5,223 nucleotides of DNA from Verrucomicrobiota bacterium (GTDB lineage: Bacteria; Verrucomicrobiota; Verrucomicrobiia; Opitutales; UBA953): contig RGES01000104.1 in NCBI GenBank assembly GCA_009917805.1, positions 1-5,223 on the forward strand, in the 5' to 3' direction. The notes beneath the pieces were generated by a model, which saw only the letters and a program-made list of their open reading frames with translations, did no database searches and was not told where the DNA came from. Position numbers and translations under genes: made by a program. Positions within the stretch are counted from its first letter, which is position 1. Each line of letters opens with the position of its first letter. This document shows, piece after piece, positions 1-5,223 of this stretch.

Positions 1-395
1 AAGGCGTCTTCCTCGAGCACGCCACCGTCCACGGCAATCTGTATGGTCCGCGCGCCGCGGATGTCGCCACGCACCTCGGCGCCGGCTTCGACGCGCTCCT
101 GAACGTCGACGTCCAGGGCGCCGCCACCATCCGCGCCAAGGGCGCCGCCGATCCGCGCCTCGCGGCCGCGCTCGTCACGGTCTTCATCCGCGTCAGCGAC
201 CATGCCGAACTCCGCCGCCGCCTCACCGGTCGCGGCACCGACCCGGCCGACGAGATCGACCGCCGCGTCGCCGCCGCCGAGGAGGAGATCCGCCACGCGG
301 GCGCCTACCAGCATGTGATCGAGAGCGGCAGCCGCGAAGCCGACTTCGCCGCCCTCCAACGCATCTACCTTTCCGAGAAGGCCCGTCGTCCATGA
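1..395 (+). CDS. gmk: guanylate kinase, 3' part (5' end outside window)
   Basis: Guanylate kinase phosphorylates GMP (and dGMP) to GDP with ATP in the cytoplasm. Codons start at base 3, giving 130 visible residues up to a TGA at 393-395. The visible part opens in the GMP-binding region: FLEHATVHGNLYG (residues 3-15) carries the Glu and Tyr that contact the guanine and phosphate in this family. It is followed by the core strand LLNVDVQGA (32-40) and the Arg-rich lid RRRLTGRGTD (71-80), whose arginines contact the phosphates. Roughly the first 70 residues, including the N-terminal P-loop, lie outside the window, judged from the usual length of about 200 residues. The C-terminus is short after the last helix (LQRIYLSEKARRP). 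The stop codon overlaps the polX start as ATGA, so the two genes are probably cotranscribed and translationally coupled. The identification is secure from the motif order; only completeness cannot be judged. Confidence 0.95.
   Translation, partial: GVFLEHATVHGNLYGPRAADVATHLGAGFDALLNVDVQGAATIRAKGAADPRLAAALVTVFIRVSDHAELRRRLTGRGTDPADEIDRRVAAAEEEIRHAGAYQHVIESGSREADFAALQRIYLSEKARRP
375..381 (+). promoter_or_regulatory. possible ribosome binding site of polX
   Basis: GAGAAGG inside the end of gmk lies 10 bases before the ATG at 392 and 13 before the second in-frame ATG at 395. The spacing and the ATGA overlap favour 392 as the start. The match to the Shine-Dalgarno consensus is only partial, so coupled re-initiation after gmk may matter more. 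Confidence 0.4.
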
Positions 396-2116
396 TGGAG
401 AAGAACGACATCGCGGCCGTCCTCGACGAGATCGCCACGTTCATGGAGCTGACCGGGGAGAACCCGTTCAAGATCCGCGCGTACTCCGCCGGCGCCCGCA
501 TCCTTGAGAACATGACCGAGGACCTCGGCGAGTTGATCGACAGCGGTAAGCTGGCCGACATCCCGGGCCTCGGCGAGGCGCTCGTCGACAAGATCACGAC
601 GCTCCGTCGCGACGGCGTCCTGCCGTTCCACCAGAAGCTCAAGGCTTCCATCCCCGCCGGCCTCCTGGAGGTCATGCAGATCCCCGGCCTCGGGCCGAAG
701 AAGGTCCGCGCGCTCTGGACCCAGCTCGCCGTCGAGGACCTCGCGAAGCTGAAGGAGGTCTGCGAAGCCGGCGCGGTCGCCGAGCTGAAGGGCTTCGGCG
801 CCAAGACGCAGGACAAGATCCTCGAAGGCATCAAGAACCGCATCGCCTACGGCAAACGTCACCGCTGGTACGAAGCCGCGGCGATCGCCGAGCCGATCCT
901 CGCCGGCCTCCGCGCGCTGCCGCAGGTCTCGCTCGCCGAATCCGCCGGCTCGCTCCGTCGCTCCCGCGAGACGGTCGGCGACCTCGACTTCCTCGTGGCC
1001 TCGTCCGAACCGAAGCCGATCATGGATTGGTTCGTCGCTTATCCGGGCGTGAAGGAAGTGACCGCCCACGGCGAGACGAAGTCCAGCGTGCGCTTCGAGA
1101 ACGGCCTCCAGGCCGACCTGCGCGTCGTGCCCGCGGAGCAGTTCTATTTCGCGCTCCATCACTTCACCGGCTCCAAGGAGCACAACGTCGCCATGCGCCA
1201 TCGCGCGCTCGGCCGCGGGCTGAGCATGAGCGAATGGGGCTTCAAGTCCGTCGACGAGAAGACCGTCGCGCCGGGCGCCACGAGCGAGGAGGAGGTCTTC
1301 CGCGCTCTCGGCCTCCCGTGGATCCCGCCCGAACTCCGCGAAGGCAACGGCGAGATCGACGCCGCCGAAGCCGGCAAGCTGCCGAAACTCGTCCAGTTCG
1401 CCGACCTGCGCGGCGTCTTCCATAACCACACCACGGAATCCGACGGCGACCATACGCTCGACCAGATGGCGGCCGCCGCGGAGGCCCACGGGTGGGAATA
1501 CCTCGGCATCTCCGACCATTCGAAATCCAGCTTCCAGGCCGGCGGCCTCGACGAGGCCCGCCTCGCGAAGCAGCTCGAGGACATCGCCAAGCTCAACGCC
1601 TCGAAGAAGTATCGCCTCCGCGTGCTTTCCGGCAGCGAGGTCGACATCCTCAAGGACGGTACGTTGGACTTCACCGACGACGTCCTCGCCCGCCTGGACT
1701 TCGTCGTGGCGTCGGTGCACAACCTCTTCACCTTGGACCGCGAGGCCCAGACGGCGCGCATCATCAAGGCCATCGAGAACGAGCACGTCGACATGGTCGG
1801 CCATCTGACCGGCCGCCTGCTCAACAAGCGTGAGCCCTACGAGGTCGACATCGCCAAGGTCATCGACGCCGCCGCGGCCAATGACACGATCATCGAGCTC
1901 AACGCGAACCCCTGGCGCCTCGACCTCGACTGGCGCTGGTGGCGTCGCGCCGCCGAGAAGGGCGTGCTCTGCTCGATCAACCCGGACGCGCATGACACCG
2001 AGCAGCTGGCCTTCGCCGCGCACGGCGTCCGCATCGCCCGCAAGGGTTGGCTGACGCCGGAGCAGGTGCTCAACACGCGGTCGCTGCCCGAAGTGCTCCG
2101 CTGGCTGGGTCGCTGA
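392..2116 (+). CDS. polX: bacterial DNA polymerase X with C-terminal PHP domain
   Basis: This 574-residue protein has the usual length and architecture of bacterial PolX, a gap-filling DNA repair polymerase acting in base excision repair. The N-terminal part has helix-hairpin-helix DNA-binding motifs (IPGLGEALVDKI, 57-68; IPGLGPKKVRAL, 97-108) and a third copy-like element near 132-147. The nucleotidyltransferase domain shows GSLRRSRETVGDLDFLV (186-202) with D197 and D199, and the third metal-binding Asp in ADLRVV (D242). FTGSKEHN (258-265) follows. The PHP domain starts near 335 and keeps the full metal set expected for this family: H344 and H346 in HNH, D351, H376, E416, H443, H471, and D532 and H534 in NPDAHD. 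Both the polymerase and the Mn-dependent 3'-5' exonuclease/phosphodiesterase sites therefore look intact. The start at 392 overlaps the gmk stop (ATGA); a second Met follows at 395. A 49-bp gap separates it from kdsA. The role in repair comes from the family; nothing here shows regulation. Confidence 0.96.
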   Translation: MMEKNDIAAVLDEIATFMELTGENPFKIRAYSAGARILENMTEDLGELIDSGKLADIPGLGEALVDKITTLRRDGVLPFHQKLKASIPAGLLEVMQIPGLGPKKVRALWTQLAVEDLAKLKEVCEAGAVAELKGFGAKTQDKILEGIKNRIAYGKRHRWYEAAAIAEPILAGLRALPQVSLAESAGSLRRSRETVGDLDFLVASSEPKPIMDWFVAYPGVKEVTAHGETKSSVRFENGLQADLRVVPAEQFYFALHHFTGSKEHNVAMRHRALGRGLSMSEWGFKSVDEKTVAPGATSEEEVFRALGLPWIPPELREGNGEIDAAEAGKLPKLVQFADLRGVFHNHTTESDGDHTLDQMAAAAEAHGWEYLGISDHSKSSFQAGGLDEARLAKQLEDIAKLNASKKYRLRVLSGSEVDILKDGTLDFTDDVLARLDFVVASVHNLFTLDREAQTARIIKAIENEHVDMVGHLTGRLLNKREPYEVDIAKVIDAAAANDTIIELNANPWRLDLDWRWWRRAAEKGVLCSINPDAHDTEQLAFAAHGVRIARKGWLTPEQVLNTRSLPEVLRWLGR

Positions 2117-2131
2117 ACGCTCCTTACGGCT

Positions 2132-2150
2132 CGCCCTGAGGGCGTCGCCC
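2132..2150 (+). other. small G+C-rich hairpins between polX and kdsA
   Basis: CGCCC-TGA-GGGCG (2132-2144) is a perfect 5-bp stem with a 3-base loop. Its right arm can instead pair with the following CGCCC (2146-2150). No run of T follows, so this is not a convincing intrinsic terminator. It could be a weak attenuating or processing structure, or chance in G+C-rich DNA. I see no convincing promoter in the 49-bp gap. Confidence 0.25.
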
Positions 2151-2165
2151 GTCCTATCGTGTCGC

Positions 2166-2960
2166 ATGCTGCACGATAAGCGCCGTCTGCTCCTCATCGC
2201 CGGACCTTGCTCCCTCGAATCGGAGTCCAACTGCCGGACCGTCGCCACGGAGCTCAAGGCCTTGGCCGCCCGCCATCCGGAGCTGAACATCATCTTCAAG
2301 GGTTCTTACGACAAGGCCAACCGCACCTCCCTCGGCGGCGACCGCGGTCCGGGCATGCAGGCCGGCCTCGATCTCCTCGCGATGGTGAAGAAGGACTATG
2401 GCTTCAAGGTCCTCACCGACATCCACGGCCCCGAGCAGTGCGAAGCCGTCGGCAAGGTCGTCGACGTGCTCCAGATCCCCGCGTTCATGTGCCGGCAGAC
2501 CGACCTGCTCGTCGCCGCGGCGAAGACCGGTAAGGTCGTGAACGTGAAGAAGGGGCAGTTCCTTTCCCCGTTCGAGATGCGCTTCGTCGTCGACAAGCTC
2601 GAAGGCGCCAAGGCCGCCGAGATCTGGCAGACCGACCGTGGCACGACCTTCGGCTACCAGAACCTGGTCGTCGACATGCGCTCCTTCCCGATCATGGCCG
2701 GCTTCGGCCATCCGACGATCATGGACGCCACGCACGCGGTCCAGCTCCCCGGCGCCGCCGGCGGCTCTTCCGGCGGCCAGCGCGAATACGTCCCGGTCCT
2801 CGCCAAGGCGGCCCTCGCCGCCGGCGCCGATGGTCTCTTCATGGAGACCCACCCGGATCCGAAGAAGGCGATCTCCGACGGCCCGTCGCAGGTACCCCTC
2901 GCGGAATTCCCGGCGCTCGTCGAATCCTGCCTGCGCGTCTGGAAAGCCGTCCGCGCCTAA
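2166..2960 (+). CDS. kdsA: 3-deoxy-D-manno-octulosonate 8-phosphate synthase, metal-dependent type
   Basis: KdsA condenses phosphoenolpyruvate with D-arabinose 5-phosphate to KDO-8-phosphate, the precursor of the LPS inner-core sugar KDO; it is a cytoplasmic TIM-barrel enzyme. The 264 residues match the usual length and carry the family signatures in order: IAGPCSLES (11-19), FKGSYDKANRTS (44-55), GPGMQAGL (61-68), PAFMCRQTDLL (105-115), VNVKKGQF (125-132), TDRGTTFGYQNLVVDMR (156-172), DATHAVQLPG (187-196), SGGQREYV (202-209) and METHPDP (226-232). C15, H190, E227 and D238 occupy the four metal positions of the metal-dependent class; the metal-free class has Asn instead of the Cys. The ATG at 2166 gives the short N-terminus typical of this class, although no clear Shine-Dalgarno sequence precedes it. 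It may share a transcript with gmk-polX. Its TAA stop (2958-2960) overlaps the convergent menE stop. Confidence 0.97.
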   Translation: MLHDKRRLLLIAGPCSLESESNCRTVATELKALAARHPELNIIFKGSYDKANRTSLGGDRGPGMQAGLDLLAMVKKDYGFKVLTDIHGPEQCEAVGKVVDVLQIPAFMCRQTDLLVAAAKTGKVVNVKKGQFLSPFEMRFVVDKLEGAKAAEIWQTDRGTTFGYQNLVVDMRSFPIMAGFGHPTIMDATHAVQLPGAAGGSSGGQREYVPVLAKAALAAGADGLFMETHPDPKKAISDGPSQVPLAEFPALVESCLRVWKAVRA

Positions 2961-3934
2961 GCGGTCAGCCTCGCGATCGCTTCCCTGTCCGGCTTGCCGC
3001 TGGCGTTGGTCGGCATCGTCGGCACGAACACGTAGCGTCGCGGACGTGCCGCGGGCTCGAGCGTTTCGCAGGCTTGGCGTAACGCGGCTTCGGCGGAGGC
3101 GGGGCCGATGACGCAGGCCGTCACCACTTCGCCCCAGGTCGCGTCGACCATGCCGAGCACGAGGGCTTCCTTGATCAGGCCGGTCGCGAGCAACGCTTGT
3201 TCGACGCGGGCGGGGTCGACTTTCTCGCCGCCCGTGACGATCACGCGGTCGGCACGGCCGGAAATCTTCACGCTGCCGTCGTCGGCCACGTCGCCGCGGT
3301 CGCCGCTCGTCCAGGGATTCCCGATCGGGCTATCCGGCCAGATGCCGAGGCCGAGCGCCGCGGTCGCGATGGTGACGACGCCGTCGGCGTTCGTCGCGAA
3401 GGTCGCGCCGGGCAGCGGCGTGCCGCGGACGGCTTCGCCCGCCCAGATTTTTTCCGGCGCGCACAAAGCGCAGGCGGCCGCGGTCTCAGTGGAGCCGTAG
3501 GTCAGGAAGACGGGCAGGCGGCGGGCGCGGATCTCCGCGATGAGGGGCGTCGGCACGGCCGAGCCGCCGAGCAGGATGACGTCGAAGCCGCGCAGCCAGC
3601 CTGCGCCGTCGGCGTGCGTCAGCAGTCGTGACAGCTGCGCCGGGACGACCGAGACGATCTTCGTGCCGCCCGAAGGAAGCGCGACGGCGGGCAAGGCGGC
3701 ATTCTCGCCGAAGCGACCATCGATCACGACATGCTCGCCGCTGGTGACGCGCGCCCGGATCGCCGGCATGAAGCCGCTGACATGCCAAGGAGGCGTGCAG
3801 GTGACGCCGTGGAGGACGGGCGAGAGGCCGCGGGCGACGAGCGCATCGCGCAGGCCGAGGGCGGCGCTGCGGAGCGTCTCGGCGGAGTGGATGACGAACT
3901 TCACCTTCCCGCCGGTCCCGCCGGTCGGGATCAT
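2957..3934 (-). CDS. menE: o-succinylbenzoate-CoA ligase (MenE), main part of a split gene
   Basis: MenE activates o-succinylbenzoate with ATP to the acyl-adenylate and then to OSB-CoA in menaquinone synthesis. Read from the ATG at 3934, 325 residues carry the ANL-superfamily motifs in order: P-loop PTGGTGGK (3-10), PPWHVSGF (48-55), TYGSTETAA (145-153), TSGDRGD (209-215), GRADRVIVTGGEKVDP (226-241) and the C-terminal catalytic Lys in NASGKPDR (K314). The protein would begin directly at the P-loop, which is abnormal, because MIPTGG is internal in homologues. The missing N-terminal segment is encoded just upstream in another frame (3934-4137), ending in TGA that overlaps this ATG as TGATG. One extra base at the junction would give a continuous protein of about 393 residues reading AAVMIPTGG. 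A longer open frame back to 4036 adds only an Arg/Ser-rich shadow translation and is unlikely. The stop TAG (complement of 2957-2959) overlaps the kdsA stop. The family call is secure; whether the split is biological is open. Confidence 0.9.
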   Translation of the reverse strand: MIPTGGTGGKVKFVIHSAETLRSAALGLRDALVARGLSPVLHGVTCTPPWHVSGFMPAIRARVTSGEHVVIDGRFGENAALPAVALPSGGTKIVSVVPAQLSRLLTHADGAGWLRGFDVILLGGSAVPTPLIAEIRARRLPVFLTYGSTETAAACALCAPEKIWAGEAVRGTPLPGATFATNADGVVTIATAALGLGIWPDSPIGNPWTSGDRGDVADDGSVKISGRADRVIVTGGEKVDPARVEQALLATGLIKEALVLGMVDATWGEVVTACVIGPASAEAALRQACETLEPAARPRRYVFVPTMPTNASGKPDREAIARLTA

Positions 3935-4137
3935 CACGCGGCTCCGCCAAGCCCGCGCGCTTCGAGCGCGCCGCCTTTGACGATCGTGCCGCGCGGAATC
4001 TGGCGGGCGGCTTCGGCGAGTTCGGTCGCGGCCCACTTGGGATTGCCCAGGAAGACCGGCAGGCCGGCGTCATGCGCCTGCAACGCCTCGCGCAGGTGTT
4101 CGGCGTGATCCGCGTGGAAGACCGCGACGGCGCTCAT
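3934..4137 (-). CDS. menE: N-terminal fragment of MenE in a different frame
   Basis: This 67-residue open frame starts at ATG 4137 and overlaps the menC stop as ATGA (4134-4137), so translation is probably coupled to menC. It contains GLPVFLGNPKW (about residues 28-38), recognisable to me as a segment near the N-terminus of cyanobacterial-type MenE, and IPRGTIVKGG (about 46-55), and ends GLGGAA followed by TGA at 3936-3934. It therefore looks like the lost beginning of menE, not an independent gene. The reading frame of the main part is one base back, and no canonical slippery heptamer is visible at the junction. Even after joining, only about 68 residues would precede the P-loop motif, fewer than the roughly 120 I would expect of well-studied MenE proteins, so this may be a compact MenE type. 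The alternatives are a real frameshift mutation, a sequencing error or a true two-subunit arrangement. Confidence 0.7.
   Translation of the reverse strand: MSAVAVFHADHAEHLREALQAHDAGLPVFLGNPKWAATELAEAARQIPRGTIVKGGALEARGLGGAA
3942..3945 (-). promoter_or_regulatory. possible ribosome binding site for the menE main part
   Basis: On the minus strand GGAG lies 7 bases before the ATG at 3934, an ideal Shine-Dalgarno spacing, and the upstream stop overlaps that ATG (TGATG). This would allow termination-reinitiation, so the downstream part could be translated even without frame repair. The match is only four bases in a G-rich context, so chance is quite possible. Confidence 0.35.
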
Positions 4138-5075
4138 GTGAGGTCGTGCCAGAAGCCCGCCCAATCATAGCCCGGCAGCCCGTTGGCGTCCGGGCCATGC
4201 GCGTGCCGGTCTCGTCCGTCGCTTTCGAAGCGACCGAGCGTATCGAAGCCGACCGTGCCGGCGGCGGGATCCTGCGCCGCGAGCCAGAGCGCGCCTTGTC
4301 GGCCGATCGCGGTCTCGAAGCAGGAGGAGTAGACGACGGCGCCCGCATGCGTGGTCCGCCAGGCCAGGAGCTCGTCCCAATCGCCCGCGAGCAAAGGTTT
4401 CACGACCACCGTTCCGCTCCAGTCGACGCCGCCGGGCGTGAGGAACGACTCGTCGAGCGCGACCTTGTCGGGACCGAGCGAGGCATAGCCCGGATGTCCG
4501 ACCGGCAGCGGCTGTTCAAGGAATTCGATCCGAGCCTGCGCACGCGCGAACTCCGTCCAGCGTCGGGCGGCCTGGAGGTCGAGCGAGCCGTTCGCGTCCA
4601 GGCGGAGACGACCGGGGAATCGGCCGAGCACGCCAAGGATAGCTTCCTCGGAAGTCTCCGGCGAGATCTTCACCTTCAAGGTCTTGAAGCCCGCCGCGGC
4701 CTTCGCCTCGGTCTCCATCACCGAAAGCGTCATGAGCCCTGCGCAGGGCAGGCTGCCGCCGAAGCCGGCGATCTTCTCCCAGAGCCGGCAGCTGGAGAGC
4801 GCCGATGAGAGGCAAGGGGCCGGCGCGGGCGAAGCGTCGACGGCCGCGATCAGGCGGGGCAGATTTCCCTGGGCTGAACGCAGGAACTCCAAGGCCTGTT
4901 CGATGGACTCGGTCGGGAAGCCGGGCCACGGGGCGATCTCGCCGTACCCGGTACCTTGGTCGGATTGGGTCCGCAGGATGATGCGATCCACGCTGTCGAC
5001 GGAGCCAGCACCCGTCGTCACCGGCGAGCGCAGTCGGCGGCGGACACGTTTGAAGTCGAAAAAACCGCCGGTCAT
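4134..5075 (-). CDS. menC: o-succinylbenzoate synthase (MenC)
   Basis: MenC dehydrates SHCHC to o-succinylbenzoate in menaquinone synthesis; it is a cytoplasmic enolase-superfamily enzyme. From the ATG at 5075 it has 313 residues, close to the usual 320. An N-terminal capping domain (FFDFKRVRRRLRSPV, 5-19; GYGEIAPWPGFPTES, 43-57) precedes the barrel. The barrel carries the catalytic KxK pair K134/K136 in TLKVKI, the metal-binding D160 (RLDANG), E187 (FLEQPL) and D208 (ALDES), and the opposing Lys K226 (VVKPLL). An in-frame TTG at 5102 would add nine residues (ending IRP) without resemblance to the family, so ATG 5075 is preferred. The superfamily also holds dipeptide epimerases, but the directly coupled menE settles the role. 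The stop TGA overlaps the menE start (ATGA, 4134-4137). The gene is divergent from the unknown gene at 5169. I see no good Shine-Dalgarno sequence before the start. Confidence 0.93.
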   Translation of the reverse strand: MTGGFFDFKRVRRRLRSPVTTGAGSVDSVDRIILRTQSDQGTGYGEIAPWPGFPTESIEQALEFLRSAQGNLPRLIAAVDASPAPAPCLSSALSSCRLWEKIAGFGGSLPCAGLMTLSVMETEAKAAAGFKTLKVKISPETSEEAILGVLGRFPGRLRLDANGSLDLQAARRWTEFARAQARIEFLEQPLPVGHPGYASLGPDKVALDESFLTPGGVDWSGTVVVKPLLAGDWDELLAWRTTHAGAVVYSSCFETAIGRQGALWLAAQDPAAGTVGFDTLGRFESDGRDRHAHGPDANGLPGYDWAGFWHDLT

Positions 5076-5106
5076 GGGTCGAATAGACGGCAATCCGGAC
5101 AAACTC

Positions 5107-5121
5107 GCAAAATCAATTTGC
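5107..5121. repeat. 15-bp imperfect dyad, possible operator
   Basis: GCAAAATCAATTTGC pairs at six of seven symmetric positions around the central C at 5114. It lies in the only A+T-rich patch seen (about 5101-5119), between the two divergent genes, and overlaps the proposed -35 element at 5118-5123. Dyads of this size are typical of repressor or activator sites. No regulator is encoded in the window, so the factor is unknown. Confidence 0.35.
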
Positions 5122-5146
5122 CAGCCCTGCGGGGGGTGCCTAACAC
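5118..5146 (+). promoter_or_regulatory. candidate sigma-70-type promoter of the gene at 5169
   Basis: TTGCCA (5118-5123, five of six to TTGACA) is followed after exactly 17 bases by TAACAC (5141-5146), a weak -10 match. Transcription would start near 5153 and leave a leader of about 16 bases. GGGGA (5152-5156), some 12 bases before the ATG, might serve as ribosome binding site if transcription starts at or before it. I found no equally convincing promoter facing menC. Confidence 0.35.
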
Positions 5147-5148
5147 CC
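5134..5148. repeat. 15-bp inverted repeat over the proposed -10
   Basis: GGGTG-CCTAA-CACCC has perfect 5-bp arms and a 5-base centre, and covers the proposed -10 at 5141-5146. The overlapping CCC-TTT-GGG (5146-5154) could form a competing small hairpin. Either a second operator or chance in G-rich DNA; there is no T-run that would make it a terminator. Confidence 0.3.
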
Positions 5149-5168
5149 TTTGGGGAAACCGACCACTC

Positions 5169-5223
5169 ATGGCCTCCTCGAAATCCAAGGGCCGCGTTTC
5201 CCTAGACGAACGCTTTTACCTGT
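5169..5223 (+). CDS. 5' end of an unrecognised gene, cut by the window edge
   Basis: An ATG at 5169 opens 18 codons (MASSKSKGRVSLDERFYL) up to the window end without a stop. Support comes from the upstream promoter-like sequence, a possible GGGGA ribosome binding site at 5152-5156 and the continued G+C-rich codon use. The N-terminus is basic and polar with no signal peptide or membrane segment, so a cytoplasmic or nucleic-acid-binding protein is conceivable. I do not recognise the family and propose no function. It is divergent from menC and shares the 93-bp control region with it. Confidence 0.55.
   Translation, partial: MASSKSKGRVSLDERFYL

Noticed and set aside
2132..2150. Intrinsic terminator after polX
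   Set aside because: The stem is only 5 bp and no T-run follows.
365..2299. Very long open frame of 644 codons on the minus strand opposite polX
   Set aside because: It mirrors polX in a G+C-rich genome where stops are rare in the antisense frame; it has low-complexity Glu/Asp/Arg/Leu/Val composition and no recognisable domain, while polX has all its catalytic motifs.
2973..2980. Palindrome GCGATCGC as a functional site
   Set aside because: A single octamer inside the menE coding region, easily chance in G+C-rich DNA, with no repeated copies noticed.
3930..3950. Programmed ribosomal frameshift joining the two parts of menE
   Set aside because: No canonical slippery heptamer precedes the stop and I saw no obvious downstream stimulatory structure; an indel or re-initiation explains the sequence more simply.
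3935..4036. Longer menE main part starting at 4036
   Set aside because: The extra 34 residues are Arg/Ser-rich and unlike the family, whereas the other frame over the same bases gives a MenE-like sequence.
5076..5102. menC starting at the in-frame TTG at 5102
   Set aside because: The nine added residues show no family resemblance; the ATG at 5075 gives a normal MenC N-terminus.
1..5223. Mobile element, CRISPR, tRNA/rRNA or a new defence system
   Set aside because: No terminal repeats, regular repeat arrays, RNA gene signatures or defence-type domains were seen; nearly all of the window is filled by recognised housekeeping genes.

Overview
The window is compact, G+C-rich (about two thirds G+C by eye) bacterial chromosome made almost entirely of housekeeping genes. 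KDO-8-phosphate synthase implies a Gram-negative outer membrane with KDO-containing LPS, and menC/menE imply menaquinone respiration. That combination, the codon use and the resemblance of the MenE P-loop region to the cyanobacterial-type MenE branch would fit a Verrucomicrobiota (Opitutales-like) genome. This assignment is an inference; no marker gene here settles it.

Left half, plus strand: the 3' part of gmk (guanylate kinase) overlaps by ATGA with a complete polX (bacterial family X DNA polymerase with a C-terminal PHP domain). After a 49-bp gap comes kdsA, of the metal-dependent (cysteine) class. kdsA ends tail-to-tail with the next gene, and the two stop codons share bases.

Right half, minus strand: menC (o-succinylbenzoate synthase) is followed with an ATGA overlap by menE (o-succinylbenzoate-CoA ligase). 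Together they catalyse consecutive steps, SHCHC to OSB to OSB-CoA. menE is split: its first 67 codons end at a TGA that overlaps, as TGATG, an ATG in another frame from which the remaining 325 codons read. One extra base at the junction would fuse the two parts into a normal-looking MenE. This is either a frameshift (mutation or sequencing error) or a two-cistron enzyme with coupled translation. It is the most notable point of the window.

The 93 bp upstream of menC hold a divergent control region with the only A+T-rich patch seen, a candidate promoter facing right, and two 15-bp imperfect dyads over its -35 and -10 elements. The 5' end of an unrecognised plus-strand gene starts at 5169 and runs off the window.

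I found no RNA genes, mobile elements, CRISPR arrays or defence genes, and no evidence for a new multigene system. The points worth a second look are the menE split, the menC control region and the unusually tight gene junctions.
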